A stretch of DNA of 47,823 bases from an uncultured Clostridia bacterium (GCA_944376195.1 CALWBW010000016.1:1-47823), one strand, 5' to 3'. Counted from the stretch's first letter, positions 8,545-17,713 are shown. Numbers and translations are program-made. The notes: generated by a model from the sequence alone, not told the origin.

Positions 8545-9570
8545 ATGAAAAATATGTGTAAAATTCCTTCGAGGTTGAGGTTGCGTGTAATGGCAACGGT
8601 AATTTTGTGTGCAATGTTTTGCACGCTTTTTTCCGGCTGTTACTTGCTTCCTGCGGAAGAGGAAACGCTGGAAGCACCTGAGCTGACGGTTAAGGAGGTT
8701 ACTTATACCACTTATACCGTGGAAAAAGGTGACATTGAACGCTGGGAGAGCGGCACTGGTTATTTTGCCTCTACTTTAAATGAAACACTTCTTTTCGGAA
8801 AGAGCGGTACGATGAAGAAGCTGTACGTCCGTTCCGGCGATACCGTGGAGGAAGGCCAGCTTTTGGCGGAGCTGGATACCGGGGATATTGCGGATCAAAT
8901 TGAATATCAGGAATATGTTGTTGAAAAAGCAAAACTCAATTATTATGCACAGGCGGAAAATGGTTACGGATATGCGACGCAAATTGCAAAGCTGGATTAC
9001 GATTATCAGCAAAAACAGTTGGATAAGCTGTATGCGCAGGCGGAAAACAGCGCAATTTACGCGCCGATTAGTGGTGTAGTAACCTATGCCGCCTCTCTTT
9101 CTGCTGGCGATTACGTAGAAGCGGAACAGAGTATTGTGACGGTTTCCGATCCGACGCAGCTGATTATTCTGTATGCGCCTGAAAATGTTGAAGAAATATA
9201 CACGGGTATGACACTGGATATTACGTTAAAAAACGATGAAAAATCCTATGTGGGAACCGTGATTCAAACACCGGCGGATGTTCCTGCGGATGCTTCGGAG
9301 CAGGATCAGGTTAACGTGTACATAGAGCTTGACCAGACGCCGGATTTTGCGTCTATAGGCACAAGCGTTAATATTGATATTTTGTTGGAGAAGAAAGAAG
9401 ATGTAATTGCGCTTCCCTCCAAATACCTTTCCAAAGTTTCCACGCGTTATTACGTACGAGTGCTGGTCGATGGCCTTCCGGAAGAACGAGATGTGACGGT
9501 AGGGATTAATAACGGTAGTCTTTACGAAATTACCGGCGGCATTGAGGTCGGCGAAGAACTTGTAGCGTAA
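8545..9570 (+). CDS. HlyD-family lipoprotein, exporter adaptor
   Basis: Periplasmic-adaptor-like (membrane fusion) protein of 341 residues. A basic N-terminus and hydrophobic stretch end in the lipobox LFSGC, so it is probably anchored to the outer face of the membrane by a lipidated Cys. The next part has the biotinyl-lipoyl-like half-motif (SGDTVEEGQLLAELD), a short helical hairpin, its second half (ISGVVTYAASLSAGDYV) and a beta-barrel region. The start at 8545 has AAGGAAGG upstream; the open frame back to 8449 runs through the promoter. It is followed at 40 bases by the permease and two ATPases, as in MacA/YknX-type systems. The exported substrate is unknown. Confidence 0.87.
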   Translation: MKNMCKIPSRLRLRVMATVILCAMFCTLFSGCYLLPAEEETLEAPELTVKEVTYTTYTVEKGDIERWESGTGYFASTLNETLLFGKSGTMKKLYVRSGDTVEEGQLLAELDTGDIADQIEYQEYVVEKAKLNYYAQAENGYGYATQIAKLDYDYQQKQLDKLYAQAENSAIYAPISGVVTYAASLSAGDYVEAEQSIVTVSDPTQLIILYAPENVEEIYTGMTLDITLKNDEKSYVGTVIQTPADVPADASEQDQVNVYIELDQTPDFASIGTSVNIDILLEKKEDVIALPSKYLSKVSTRYYVRVLVDGLPEERDVTVGINNGSLYEITGGIEVGEELVA

Positions 9571-9610
9571 AACAGGTGAGAAGAACTTTTGAGAGGGGAG
9601 GGGAACACTT

Positions 9611-12478
9611 TTGTGGACGTTGGTATTCCGAAAGATCATCAATAATAAATGGATGATGTTGTGCCTGTTGTTCGGATTCGTGGTCGTTGTTGCCATGGTC
9701 AGCGCTGTACCAATGTATTCTGATGCAATTTTGCAAAGGATGCTGGATAAGGATCTCGAGTCCTATCAGTCCTCGCATGCGGTGTATACGGGTCTTTATA
9801 CTGTGCAGGGAACGTATAATGCTTTTTCCAGGGAAGATAACTCCAAGGAAAGAGCGTATTATATGCATAAAGAAAAAGTGGAGGAGGAATTAATTCCGCA
9901 GCTTCATGTAAAAATCGATGCGGGAGTCCATATTTTAACTGCCTCCAACATGCAGACCAAACCTTTTTTAGAAGTGGAAGATGAATCGGTACGAGGACAG
10001 TCGTCTTCGCTGGTTTCCATCGTGGATTTAGAGGACCATATTACCATGACGGCGGGACGGGTATATGAACCAGGCCTGTCATCGGAAGGGTATTATGAGG
10101 TAATCGTGACGCAGGAAGCCTATGACGAGCTTTCGCTCAATCTTGATTCTGTTTATCAAATTGCAAGCGCCGTCAATCCGGATGACTTTATAAAAATCAA
10201 GGTGGTCGGTGTTTTTACAATTGATGACGGAACATCTCCATTCTGGTATATTTCTGGGGGAATCAGTGGCTATTCTTCTAGTTTTTTGGTTGATTATGAA
10301 ACATTTCAGGAAATCCTGTTTACGGATTTTGATACGATTTATTTGGCCGGCACAGAGTGGCGGTATGCAATAGATTATACGTCGCTTGAAATTGCAGATC
10401 TTGATACGCTGGTACCAACTCTGCAAAACCATGAGTTGGAGTATAGTCGTATGTCCGGATTTACCGGCTATCGTGTGCCAATGCTGGAGACTCTTGTGGA
10501 TTATAATCAGCGCGCCGTGGAGCTGAAGACGACATTATGGGTGATCCTGGTTCCCATTCTCATGATGTTATGTATGTATATCTTCATGGTGTCGCAGATC
10601 ATTGTCAAAAACGAGGAAAATGAAATTTCCGTCATGCGTTCGCGCGGCGCCTCCGGATCGCAGATTTTCCTGATTTATATGTTGGAAAGCTTGATCCTGG
10701 GAATGATCGCCTTTCTCATTGGACCGTTCCTTGGTTTTTTCCTCTGCAGTATTCTGGGATCAGCAAATGGCTTCCTGGAGTTTGTCGGCCGAAAGGCGCT
10801 GCCTGTTAAGATGGTGGCTTCCGCGTACCTTTATTCGCTGGCAGCGGTCTTGCTGTTCCTGATAACTATGCTGATTCCGGCAATTCATGCATCCCGGACA
10901 ACTATTGTCGAGCGCAAGCGGAAACGTTCCCGTTTTGCTGATCAGCCGTTTTGGAAAAAATTCTTTTTGGATTTTATTACGCTGGGTGTGGCAATTTACG
11001 GATATTATAACTATCAGAGTTACACGGGACTGATTACAGCAACGGGAAAAAGCGCGGTCAATGTGCAGATTGATCCATTGCTCTTTTTAATCTCCAGTCT
11101 TTTTATCATCGGAGCTGGTCTGCTGTTCCTGCGTATTTACCCTTATCTCATCCGGTTTGTGTTTTTCCTGGGCAGGCGTCATTGGAACCCCACCATGTAT
11201 GCGTCTTTTATCCAGGTGGGAAGATCCAGCGGACGAGAACAATTTTTGATGATTTTTCTGATTCTTTCCATCGCTGTCGGTATCTTCAGTGCCAATACGG
11301 CGCGGACGTTGAATCAGAATATTGAATATCGGCTTGATTATGCACTGGGAGCGGATGTGGTCCTCCATCCTTATTGGAATTCTATCCCGGCGGAAAATCC
11401 GGATGGATCATACATTGATGGGGAATATATTTATATCGAACCGCAGTTTAGTAATTATCAGGAAATTGAAGGCGCCGAGACAGTTGCAAAAGTTTATACG
11501 TCCTCCAGCTTCCGCGTGCAGTCCGGAGAAATTCTCTCGTTAAACCGCACGAATGTGACGGTGATGGGGATAGAGCCTGCCTCGTTCAGTAAGGTCACAT
11601 GGTCAAGAGACGATCTTTTTTATCCGTATCACATCAACGAATATTTGGCGCTTCTGCTGGACGCGCCGCGCGCTGCGCTGGTTTCGACTTCTCTGCGCGA
11701 TCAGCTGCAGCTTCAGACGGGAGATACCATAAAAATTTCCGTTGGCGCGCAGTCACAGACAGAATTGATTGTTTATGGTTTTGTGGATTATTGGCCGAGC
11801 ATCAATCCTTACAAGACTGTACGTTCATCCGGTGGAGAAGAAACGGTAGCTTGTGATTTCCTGATCTGTAATCTGGATTTTCTGCAAAGCAAGTTTACCA
11901 AGGAACCCTATGATGTCTGGATCAAAAAAGCAGATGGGGTGGAGGACTCCATACTATATGACTACATTTGGTCACACTCGGAACTTCAGGCGGAATCTAT
12001 AGAATATTTAGGGCAGGAAATTATTGAGGCCAAGAATGATCCTTTACTTCAAGGATTTAATGGAATGCTGACATTGGGATTCATTATTACAATGTTTATT
12101 TGTGTGATTGGATTCCTGATTTACTGGATTCTCTCCATCAAGACCCGAACATTGCAGTTCGGCGTTTTCCGGGCGATGGGGATGTCCGTAAAAAATGTGA
12201 TTGGCATGATACTCTGTGAACAGGGCTTGATTTCCCTCGTTTCCATTCTGGCGGGGGTAATATTGGGCGGTTTTACAAGCGATTTGTTTGTGCCGATGCT
12301 GGAAATGGTCTACAGTGTCTCTGAACAGGTTCCGGAATTTGTGGTCGTGGCTTCCCGTGCGGATTACGGAAAAATTTATTTAATTATCGCATTCATGTTG
12401 CTTTTGGGAATTGCGATACTCAGCCGCATTATCATCCGGACTAAGATTGACCAGGCCCTGAAGCTTGGTGAAGATTAA
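9611..12478 (+). CDS. Large FtsX/MacB-type ABC transporter permease
   Basis: 955 residues with a TTG start preceded by GGGAGGGG. One helix at about 12-35 is followed by a large outside domain (about 40-305), then a three-helix FtsX bundle (about 310-435), further helices (about 455-550), a second large outside domain and a terminal FtsX bundle (about 830-945). It is therefore two FtsX half-permeases in one chain. Such permeases do not carry substrate through a channel but couple ATP hydrolysis to outside conformational change, for example in peptide or lipid extrusion. It sits between the HlyD-like lipoprotein and two ATPase genes and must be part of the same exporter. Confidence 0.87.
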   Translation: MWTLVFRKIINNKWMMLCLLFGFVVVVAMVSAVPMYSDAILQRMLDKDLESYQSSHAVYTGLYTVQGTYNAFSREDNSKERAYYMHKEKVEEELIPQLHVKIDAGVHILTASNMQTKPFLEVEDESVRGQSSSLVSIVDLEDHITMTAGRVYEPGLSSEGYYEVIVTQEAYDELSLNLDSVYQIASAVNPDDFIKIKVVGVFTIDDGTSPFWYISGGISGYSSSFLVDYETFQEILFTDFDTIYLAGTEWRYAIDYTSLEIADLDTLVPTLQNHELEYSRMSGFTGYRVPMLETLVDYNQRAVELKTTLWVILVPILMMLCMYIFMVSQIIVKNEENEISVMRSRGASGSQIFLIYMLESLILGMIAFLIGPFLGFFLCSILGSANGFLEFVGRKALPVKMVASAYLYSLAAVLLFLITMLIPAIHASRTTIVERKRKRSRFADQPFWKKFFLDFITLGVAIYGYYNYQSYTGLITATGKSAVNVQIDPLLFLISSLFIIGAGLLFLRIYPYLIRFVFFLGRRHWNPTMYASFIQVGRSSGREQFLMIFLILSIAVGIFSANTARTLNQNIEYRLDYALGADVVLHPYWNSIPAENPDGSYIDGEYIYIEPQFSNYQEIEGAETVAKVYTSSSFRVQSGEILSLNRTNVTVMGIEPASFSKVTWSRDDLFYPYHINEYLALLLDAPRAALVSTSLRDQLQLQTGDTIKISVGAQSQTELIVYGFVDYWPSINPYKTVRSSGGEETVACDFLICNLDFLQSKFTKEPYDVWIKKADGVEDSILYDYIWSHSELQAESIEYLGQEIIEAKNDPLLQGFNGMLTLGFIITMFICVIGFLIYWILSIKTRTLQFGVFRAMGMSVKNVIGMILCEQGLISLVSILAGVILGGFTSDLFVPMLEMVYSVSEQVPEFVVVASRADYGKIYLIIAFMLLLGIAILSRIIIRTKIDQALKLGED

Positions 12479-12491
12479 CGGGGGTATGGAT

Positions 12492-13166
12492 ATGATCTTA
12501 AGAACTGAGGATGTCTGTAAGACATATCGGAGCGGCGATATGATAGTTGATGCCCTGAAGGACATCAATGTAAAGATTGAAGAGGGCAAACTGACCATGC
12601 TGCGCGGTCGTTCCGGCTCCGGTAAAACCACGCTGATGAATTTGCTGGGAGCACTGGATCAGCCGACTTCCGGAAAAATTTATTTTAAGGATCAGGAGAT
12701 TACGGCCCTTTCCGAGGCAAAACGCGATTTGCTGCGTCGGAGCGAAATGGGATTTGTATTTCAATCTGTGGCGTTGATATCTAATATGTCAGCTTATGAA
12801 AACGTTGAGTTTGGACTGCGGCTTGCCGGAGCTCCCGCCGCTGAACGGCGGGAGCGTGCAGAGCAATGTCTGGAGTTGGTCGGATTGGGAAAACGCATGA
12901 CGCACCGGTCGCATGAGCTTTCCGGCGGTGAACAGCAGCGTGTTGCAATTGCGCGTGCAATTGCGCATAAGCCGGGGCTGATCTTTGCCGATGAACCCAC
13001 TGCGGAATTGGATACCAATATGGGGTTGCTGGTTATGCAGCTCTTTAAAAAGCTGGTGGCTGAAGAAGGGCTGACCATTTTGATGACGACACACGACCCC
13101 AATATGGTGGAATTGGCCGATCATGTGTATGTGTTGGATGATGGGGTGATCGTAGATGAGCGATGA
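12492..13166 (+). CDS. ABC transporter ATPase (first of pair)
   Basis: 224 residues, MacB/LolD-type nucleotide-binding subunit. Walker A GRSGSGKT (39-46), signature LSGGEQQR (about 143-150), Walker B FADEPTAELD (about 165-174), H-loop TTHD. All catalytic motifs are present. The start at 12492 is chosen because the GGGGG tract at 12480-12484 lies 7 bases before it; ATGs at 12465 and 12486 are overlapping or too close. It begins 13 bases after the permease stop and its end overlaps the next ATPase by 11 bases, so translation is probably coupled. Confidence 0.9.
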   Translation: MILRTEDVCKTYRSGDMIVDALKDINVKIEEGKLTMLRGRSGSGKTTLMNLLGALDQPTSGKIYFKDQEITALSEAKRDLLRRSEMGFVFQSVALISNMSAYENVEFGLRLAGAPAAERRERAEQCLELVGLGKRMTHRSHELSGGEQQRVAIARAIAHKPGLIFADEPTAELDTNMGLLVMQLFKKLVAEEGLTILMTTHDPNMVELADHVYVLDDGVIVDER

Positions 13167-14148
13167 AGAAAAAAAATACATGATCGAATGTGACAACCTC
13201 GTAAAAATTTATAAAACGACGGATCTGGAAGTGGTTGCGCTGCAGGGCCTTGACCTGACGGTAGAGCGGGGAGAACTGATGGCGATCATCGGAAATTCCG
13301 GCTCTGGAAAATCCACACTTTTGAATATGTTGGGTGGACTTGACAAACCTTCTGCAGGCAAATTGTTGGTGGATGGAAAAGAACTCCTAAAGTTCGGGGA
13401 AAAGGAACTGTGTGAGTACAAGCGGTCAACGGTTGGATTTGTCTGGCAGAACAATGCACGGAACTTGATTCCATATTTGACTGCTTTAGAAAACATTGAA
13501 GTGCCGATGATGATAACAAATGAATCTGATCGACGCCATCGCGCAATGGAGTTATTGGAGATGGTAGGTCTGTCCCATCGGGCGAAAAACAAGCTGAACC
13601 AATTGTCCGGTGGTGAACAGCAGCGCGTTGCCATCGCGATTGCGCTTGCCAATACGCCGAAACTACTTTTAGCGGATGAACCGACCGGCGCCGTGGACAG
13701 CCGAACGTCGATGAACATACTGGATTTGTTTCACGAAATCAATCGATCGCTCGGAATTACCATTGTCATCGTCACGCACGATATGGCGATTTCCCGCAAA
13801 GTGGATCGCGTGGTTTCTATTCGTGACGGACGTACATCCAGTGAATTTATCCGGCGTGATTATCGTGAGGATCTTGCCCATATTGCGGGAAGCTTTGCGG
13901 AGGAAGCAGAGGAAGAGGACGCAAGACTCGGCAAAGGGCATGAGACGCATGAGGAATTTGTGGTATTGGATCGCGTCGGACGGATGCAGGTCCCGCACGA
14001 TTACATGGAAAAATATGATTTGCGCGCGGGGAGCCGGCTTCGTTTTAATTATGTAGATGATCAGATTGTGCTGGAACCAGCGGAATTGGAGCATTTACAG
14101 AGCATTTTGCAGTCTCCAGCGCCGGAACAGAGCGGTCAGCGTGACTAA
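13156..14148 (+). CDS. ABC transporter ATPase with AbrB-like C-terminal module
   Basis: 330 residues. Residues 1-235 are a complete MacB-type ATPase: Walker [10 protein letters not shown] (46-54), signature LSGGEQQR (150-157), Walker [13 protein letters not shown] (170-181), H-loop His208. A charged linker follows, then residues about 269-310 resemble a SpoVT/AbrB swapped-hairpin unit ([25 protein letters not shown] in the correct order and spacing). Such units usually bind DNA or dimerise; in an ATPase this could mediate pairing or regulation, which is inference. The gene overlaps its partner by 11 bases and is the last in the exporter operon. Confidence 0.87.
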   Translation: MSDEEKKYMIECDNLVKIYKTTDLEVVALQGLDLTVERGELMAIIGNSGSGKSTLLNMLGGLDKPSAGKLLVDGKELLKFGEKELCEYKRSTVGFVWQNNARNLIPYLTALENIEVPMMITNESDRRHRAMELLEMVGLSHRAKNKLNQLSGGEQQRVAIAIALANTPKLLLADEPTGAVDSRTSMNILDLFHEINRSLGITIVIVTHDMAISRKVDRVVSIRDGRTSSEFIRRDYREDLAHIAGSFAEEAEEEDARLGKGHETHEEFVVLDRVGRMQVPHDYMEKYDLRAGSRLRFNYVDDQIVLEPAELEHLQSILQSPAPEQSGQRD

Positions 14149-14178
14149 TCTTTTTTACGACGAAAATGAGTATAAATC

Positions 14179-14228
14179 GACCTCTTTTTGCGAAGACTAC
14201 CGTTGGGTAAGCAAAGGGAGGTCTTTTT
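14179..14228 (+). terminator. Terminator-like hairpin containing the ypeB ribosome binding site
   Basis: Stem 14179-14191 with 14211-14223 (13 pairs, two G-U), 19-base loop, then TTTTT and directly the ypeB ATG. The 3' arm includes GGGAGG, the ypeB Shine-Dalgarno sequence, so folding would both end exporter transcription and hide the ribosome binding site. Confidence 0.65.
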
Positions 14229-15545
14229 ATGAAACGAAAAACGTGGACACTTGTTATCACCTATACTTTGGCAATTATTGTAGTATTGGGCGGTTTTGTA
14301 ATCCAGTATGCGAGCCAGGCAGCAGCTTATCGCGATGCGGAACGCCATGCACAGATGCATGCGGTTTCTCAGCTTTCCGATAGTCTTGCACAAATGTCAA
14401 ATACTCTTTTAAAAGGAATGTATGCCGGATCTCCAGAGCTTTTAGCCTCTGTATCGGCGGAAATTTGGAACCATTCTGCGGCTGCCATTGCGTCAATGGC
14501 CAGTCTTCCGCTTTCTGACGTATCTTTGGAACAGACGGAAACGTTCATTTCCAGAGTGGGAGATTATACGTATTATATTACGCGGCGCGCGGCATCTCAT
14601 ACCGACCTGAGCGAAGAGGAACGTCAGGCTCTTGCCTCATTGTCTGAAACGGCGGATATGCTTTCTCAAAATGTTTTAACTTTGGAAAGTGATCTTTATA
14701 CGGGAACAGTTACGTTTGAAGCAGATCGGTCCGGAGAGTTGGCCAGTGCTGTTCAAAATTTTTCCGCCATTGAAGAAGAATTCCCAGAGTACGTCTCTGT
14801 CGATTATGATGGCAAAATGAGTGCGCATATCGGAGAGCGTCTCCCGCTTTCGCTGGAAAACGCAGAAGAAATTGACCTTTCGACTGCTTATGAAAAAGCT
14901 GCTGCCGCCCTTTGTCTGGATGTAGATTCCCTTTCATTTAGTGGGGAGAGCGGCGGAACAATTCCTGCATATCATTTCTCGACGGAAAATGGTGCATACG
15001 TTACAGTGTGCAAACAAGGGGGCGCCATTTTATCTGCAAGAAATACCTGTACAGCGCAGGCCGGTGAAATTGGCATGGAAAAAGCTCTGGAAATTGCCAA
15101 AAACTATTTGACGACAATCGGTTATGACGGAATGCGTCAGGCGTGGTATCACAGAGATGGCGATACGGTAACATTCCGCTTTGTCTATGAAGATCAAGGC
15201 GTTATGGTGTACCCGGATATGATTACCGTAGGCGTTTCCTTATTGGATGGAGAAATCATGAGTTTAAATGCGGAAGATTATGTGATGAATCATCATGAAC
15301 GCGTTTTTAAGGAACCGGCGGTGTCACAGAATGAGGCTGCCGCAGGCATCAGCAACGAGTTGGAGGTAACATTTGCGCGCCGTGCGATTATTTTATCCTC
15401 CGGGATGTATGAAACGGACTGCTATGAATTCCTCTGCCGCACGGAAGAAGGACAGGAAATGCTGTTATATTGTGATGTAGAAACAGGAAAGCAGTGCAAA
15501 TTGTCGCTCTTAAACCGAACGGAAGACGGTATTATTTTTTCTTAA
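14229..15545 (+). CDS. ypeB: Germination protein YpeB
   Basis: 438 residues, close to Bacillus YpeB (about 450). YpeB stabilises and localises the cortex-lytic enzyme SleB in the spore and is needed for cortex breakdown at germination. Visible features: one N-terminal membrane helix (about 7-27), a helical middle part with the conserved GDYTYYITRRA stretch, and a C-terminal PepSY-like part with YEDQGVMVYPD followed by VSLLDGEI. The ATG has GGGAGG 8 bases upstream, inside a hairpin. No sleB gene adjoins it in this window, unlike the sleB-ypeB pairs of many spore formers. It implies that the organism sporulates. I did not find a convincing sporulation-sigma promoter. Confidence 0.87.
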   Translation: MKRKTWTLVITYTLAIIVVLGGFVIQYASQAAAYRDAERHAQMHAVSQLSDSLAQMSNTLLKGMYAGSPELLASVSAEIWNHSAAAIASMASLPLSDVSLEQTETFISRVGDYTYYITRRAASHTDLSEEERQALASLSETADMLSQNVLTLESDLYTGTVTFEADRSGELASAVQNFSAIEEEFPEYVSVDYDGKMSAHIGERLPLSLENAEEIDLSTAYEKAAAALCLDVDSLSFSGESGGTIPAYHFSTENGAYVTVCKQGGAILSARNTCTAQAGEIGMEKALEIAKNYLTTIGYDGMRQAWYHRDGDTVTFRFVYEDQGVMVYPDMITVGVSLLDGEIMSLNAEDYVMNHHERVFKEPAVSQNEAAAGISNELEVTFARRAIILSSGMYETDCYEFLCRTEEGQEMLLYCDVETGKQCKLSLLNRTEDGIIFS

Positions 15546-15564
15546 ATTTGGATGTGAATACAGA

Positions 15565-15604
15565 ATGACCGATGCTGTAAAATTTGCAGCACCGGTCATT
15601 TTTT
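15565..15604 (+). terminator. Intrinsic terminator after ypeB
   Basis: Stem ATGACCG with CGGTCAT plus inner TGCTG/CAGCA pairing, small loop, followed by a run of T. Confidence 0.8.
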
Positions 15605-15621
15605 AAAAAATCACGTGTTTT
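15605..15621. repeat. 17-base element, copy 2 (identical to 8344-8360)
   Basis: AAAAAATCACGTGTTTT, beginning directly after the ypeB terminator tail and ending 21 bases before the -35 box of the SDR gene promoter. Confidence 0.6.
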
Positions 15622-15642
15622 ACCAAAAATATTCTGTGTGAA

Positions 15643-15671
15643 TTGACGAACTCCTGACGGCCTGTTATAAT
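15643..15671 (+). promoter_or_regulatory. Promoter of the NAD-dependent epimerase-like gene
   Basis: TTGACG (15643-15648), 17-base spacer, TATAAT (15666-15671), 22 bases before the ATG, with AAAGGAG between. Confidence 0.75.
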
Positions 15672-15693
15672 AAAAAGAAAAAGGAGTTTTTTC

Positions 15694-16710
15694 ATGAAAG
15701 CATTGTTTATTGGCGGAACTGGTACCATCAGCATGGCAATTTCTAAACGGCTGATTGCGCTGGGACATGAATTATATCTTTTGAACCGCGGCAATCGTAC
15801 TGCGGAGTTGCCGGAAGGCGCTTTTTCTCTTGTGGCGGATATTAATGACGAAGCAAAGGTTCGTGAACTGACGGCTGGTATGATGTTTGACGTAATTGCG
15901 GATTTTATTGCGTTTACGCCGGATCAGGTCGAGCGTGATTATCGGCTGTTCCGTGGCATGACGCGGCAGTATATCTATATCAGTTCTGCTTCCGCTTATC
16001 AGAAGCCGCTTTCCAACCCGATTATTACGGAGGGTTCGACGCTTTCCAATCCGTTCTGGCAGTATTCCCGCAATAAAATTGCCTGCGAGGAATTGTTGAT
16101 GAAATGGTATCGCGAGGAAAATTTCCCTGTTACCATTGTGCGTCCAAGCCATACATATGACGAGCGCCGCGTCCCGCTGGGTGTGGAGGGGAAAAACGGA
16201 TCTTGGCAGGTTCTGGACCGTATGCTGCACGGGAAACCTGTGATTCTTCACGGAGACGGGACGACGCTTTGGACGGTTACGCATAACTCCGATTTTGCAA
16301 AAGGTTTTGTGGGCCTTATGGGTAACGTACGTGCAATTGGAGAGGCTGTGCAGATTACTTCAGATGAATCCCTCACGTGGAATCAGATTTATCAGGCAAC
16401 CGCGGATGCGTTGGGTGTTGAACTGAAGCCGTATTATGTATCGACCAAATTCCTGGAAGCTGTCGGCGAGCCGGGTTCCATGGATGGCCTATGGGGCGAC
16501 AAATCACATACCGTTATTTTCGATAACAGCAAGTTAAAGCGGTTGGTACCGGGCTATCAGGCAACGATGAATTTCAGCGAAGGCGTACGTCTGGCTGTAA
16601 AAACGATTCTTGCCAATCCGGCCTATCAGAAAGCAGATCCGGAGTTTGACGCATGGTGTGACCGTGTAATTGAGGCGCAGGAAGCGGCCAAAAAAGCAGT
16701 TTTGGGCTAA
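15694..16710 (+). CDS. NAD-dependent epimerase/dehydratase family protein (extended SDR)
   Basis: 338 residues. A Rossmann dinucleotide-binding motif (GGTGTIS, residues 7-13) opens the protein. The Ser-rich strand end SSASAYQKP precedes YSRNK, which matches the catalytic Tyr-x-x-x-Lys. The later half has the open C-terminal substrate domain typical of sugar-nucleotide epimerases and atypical SDRs; the sequence RPSHTYD is in the usual place. The substrate cannot be told from sequence. The gene stands alone with its own promoter and terminator, and AAAGGAG precedes the ATG. The 17-base CACGTG element lies just upstream of its promoter. Confidence 0.83.
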   Translation: MKALFIGGTGTISMAISKRLIALGHELYLLNRGNRTAELPEGAFSLVADINDEAKVRELTAGMMFDVIADFIAFTPDQVERDYRLFRGMTRQYIYISSASAYQKPLSNPIITEGSTLSNPFWQYSRNKIACEELLMKWYREENFPVTIVRPSHTYDERRVPLGVEGKNGSWQVLDRMLHGKPVILHGDGTTLWTVTHNSDFAKGFVGLMGNVRAIGEAVQITSDESLTWNQIYQATADALGVELKPYYVSTKFLEAVGEPGSMDGLWGDKSHTVIFDNSKLKRLVPGYQATMNFSEGVRLAVKTILANPAYQKADPEFDAWCDRVIEAQEAAKKAVLG

Positions 16711-16730
16711 GAAAAAATTAATATAATGAC

Positions 16731-16771
16731 AACCCCCCTGGGCACATCAACAGAATGCCCAGGGGGTTTTT
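16731..16771 (+). terminator. Intrinsic terminator
   Basis: Strong GC stem (CCCCCTGGGCA with TGCCCAGGGGG) followed by TTTTT, between convergent genes. Confidence 0.85.
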
Positions 16772-16779
16772 GATTGCTG

Positions 16780-17655
16780 CTAGTCGATATCTTCAACGAT
16801 TTTTTCTGGCTGTGCATCCAGAATTTCCGGGTTTTTCAAAATTTTGCGCATGTATTTCAGCGCGGAGGCATAATAATGCCCGTCACAGATACGTTCGTCC
16901 AGCACGAATGTATAGTCTACAAACCAGTGCTGTTGAACGCTGCCGTCTTTTTCAAGCATCAACTCGGAGCGACGTGCGCCAAATGAGAAGAAGACCGGTA
17001 CGTTTCCAAAGTTATAAAGGTGATGGTAAATGGGCGGAATACCAAGTGAGCCCATAGAGGTGATAAAGTAGGAGGCATGAAAGGGGCTGAGATCTGTCAG
17101 TACTTTTGGAAGCAATCCAAAATAATCCAGGAATTTCAGCAATCCCACGACAAAGCGTAAGAGCAGGCGCGGAATATAGTTTAAAAATTTCGCCAGGTTA
17201 TCAAAATTTGACTGTTCTTCCATGCCGCGATTTGCTTCAATCAGTTCATTTAATTTCCGGTAAACATCTTCTGCAGTAGAATCAAGCGGAAACACCAGTT
17301 TGATAACGGTGTCCTGCGCGTTCAATTGCATGGATTTCTTGATGTTCAGGGAAATCACTAATTCATTGCGAGCATAGAGCGTCTGGCCGGATATAAAACG
17401 GTTCAGTCCGGGAAGCTGGGAAACCAAACGAACATAAGAGGCAATGAAAACATGCATCAAGCCAAACCCTTTGAGGCCTTCAGCTCGTTTTTTACGGATA
17501 TACTGATCAACCTGAACGGTATCAATACTGTCACGAATATAGTTCAGCGCATCATTGCGATCTTTCATAATAAAGATGGCGATACGCGTCATGGGATTCA
17601 GCGTTCGAATTTTGCGGCCGTCATTGCGGTCGCCAAAACGGCGTTTCCGGGTCAC
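16780..17655 (-). CDS. CAT-fold acyltransferase-like protein (2-oxoacid dehydrogenase E2 C-terminal family)
   Basis: 291 residues with the chloramphenicol acetyltransferase / 2-oxoacid dehydrogenase E2 catalytic-domain fold but no lipoyl or peripheral-binding domain. The motif that normally reads HxxxDG appears as ERICDG in DERICDGHYYA, so the catalytic His position is Glu; Asp and Gly are kept. This suggests a non-catalytic or altered role. A hydrophobic middle part (about 160-185) could contact membrane. The start is taken as GTG at 17655 because AAAGGAG lies 8 bases upstream; an in-frame TTG at 17679 lacks a site. No dehydrogenase subunits adjoin it. Monocistronic. Confidence 0.72.
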   Translation of the reverse strand: MTRKRRFGDRNDGRKIRTLNPMTRIAIFIMKDRNDALNYIRDSIDTVQVDQYIRKKRAEGLKGFGLMHVFIASYVRLVSQLPGLNRFISGQTLYARNELVISLNIKKSMQLNAQDTVIKLVFPLDSTAEDVYRKLNELIEANRGMEEQSNFDNLAKFLNYIPRLLLRFVVGLLKFLDYFGLLPKVLTDLSPFHASYFITSMGSLGIPPIYHHLYNFGNVPVFFSFGARRSELMLEKDGSVQQHWFVDYTFVLDERICDGHYYASALKYMRKILKNPEILDAQPEKIVEDID

Positions 17656-17684
17656 CGTATCAACTCCTTTCTTTGACAAAATTT

Positions 17685-17713
17685 ATTATAGCACACTTTA
17701 AAATTGTGAACAA
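17685..17713 (-). promoter_or_regulatory. Promoter of the CAT-fold gene
   Basis: Minus strand TTGTTC (17713-17708), 17-base spacer, TATAAT (17690-17685), about 30 bases before the GTG start. Confidence 0.6.
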
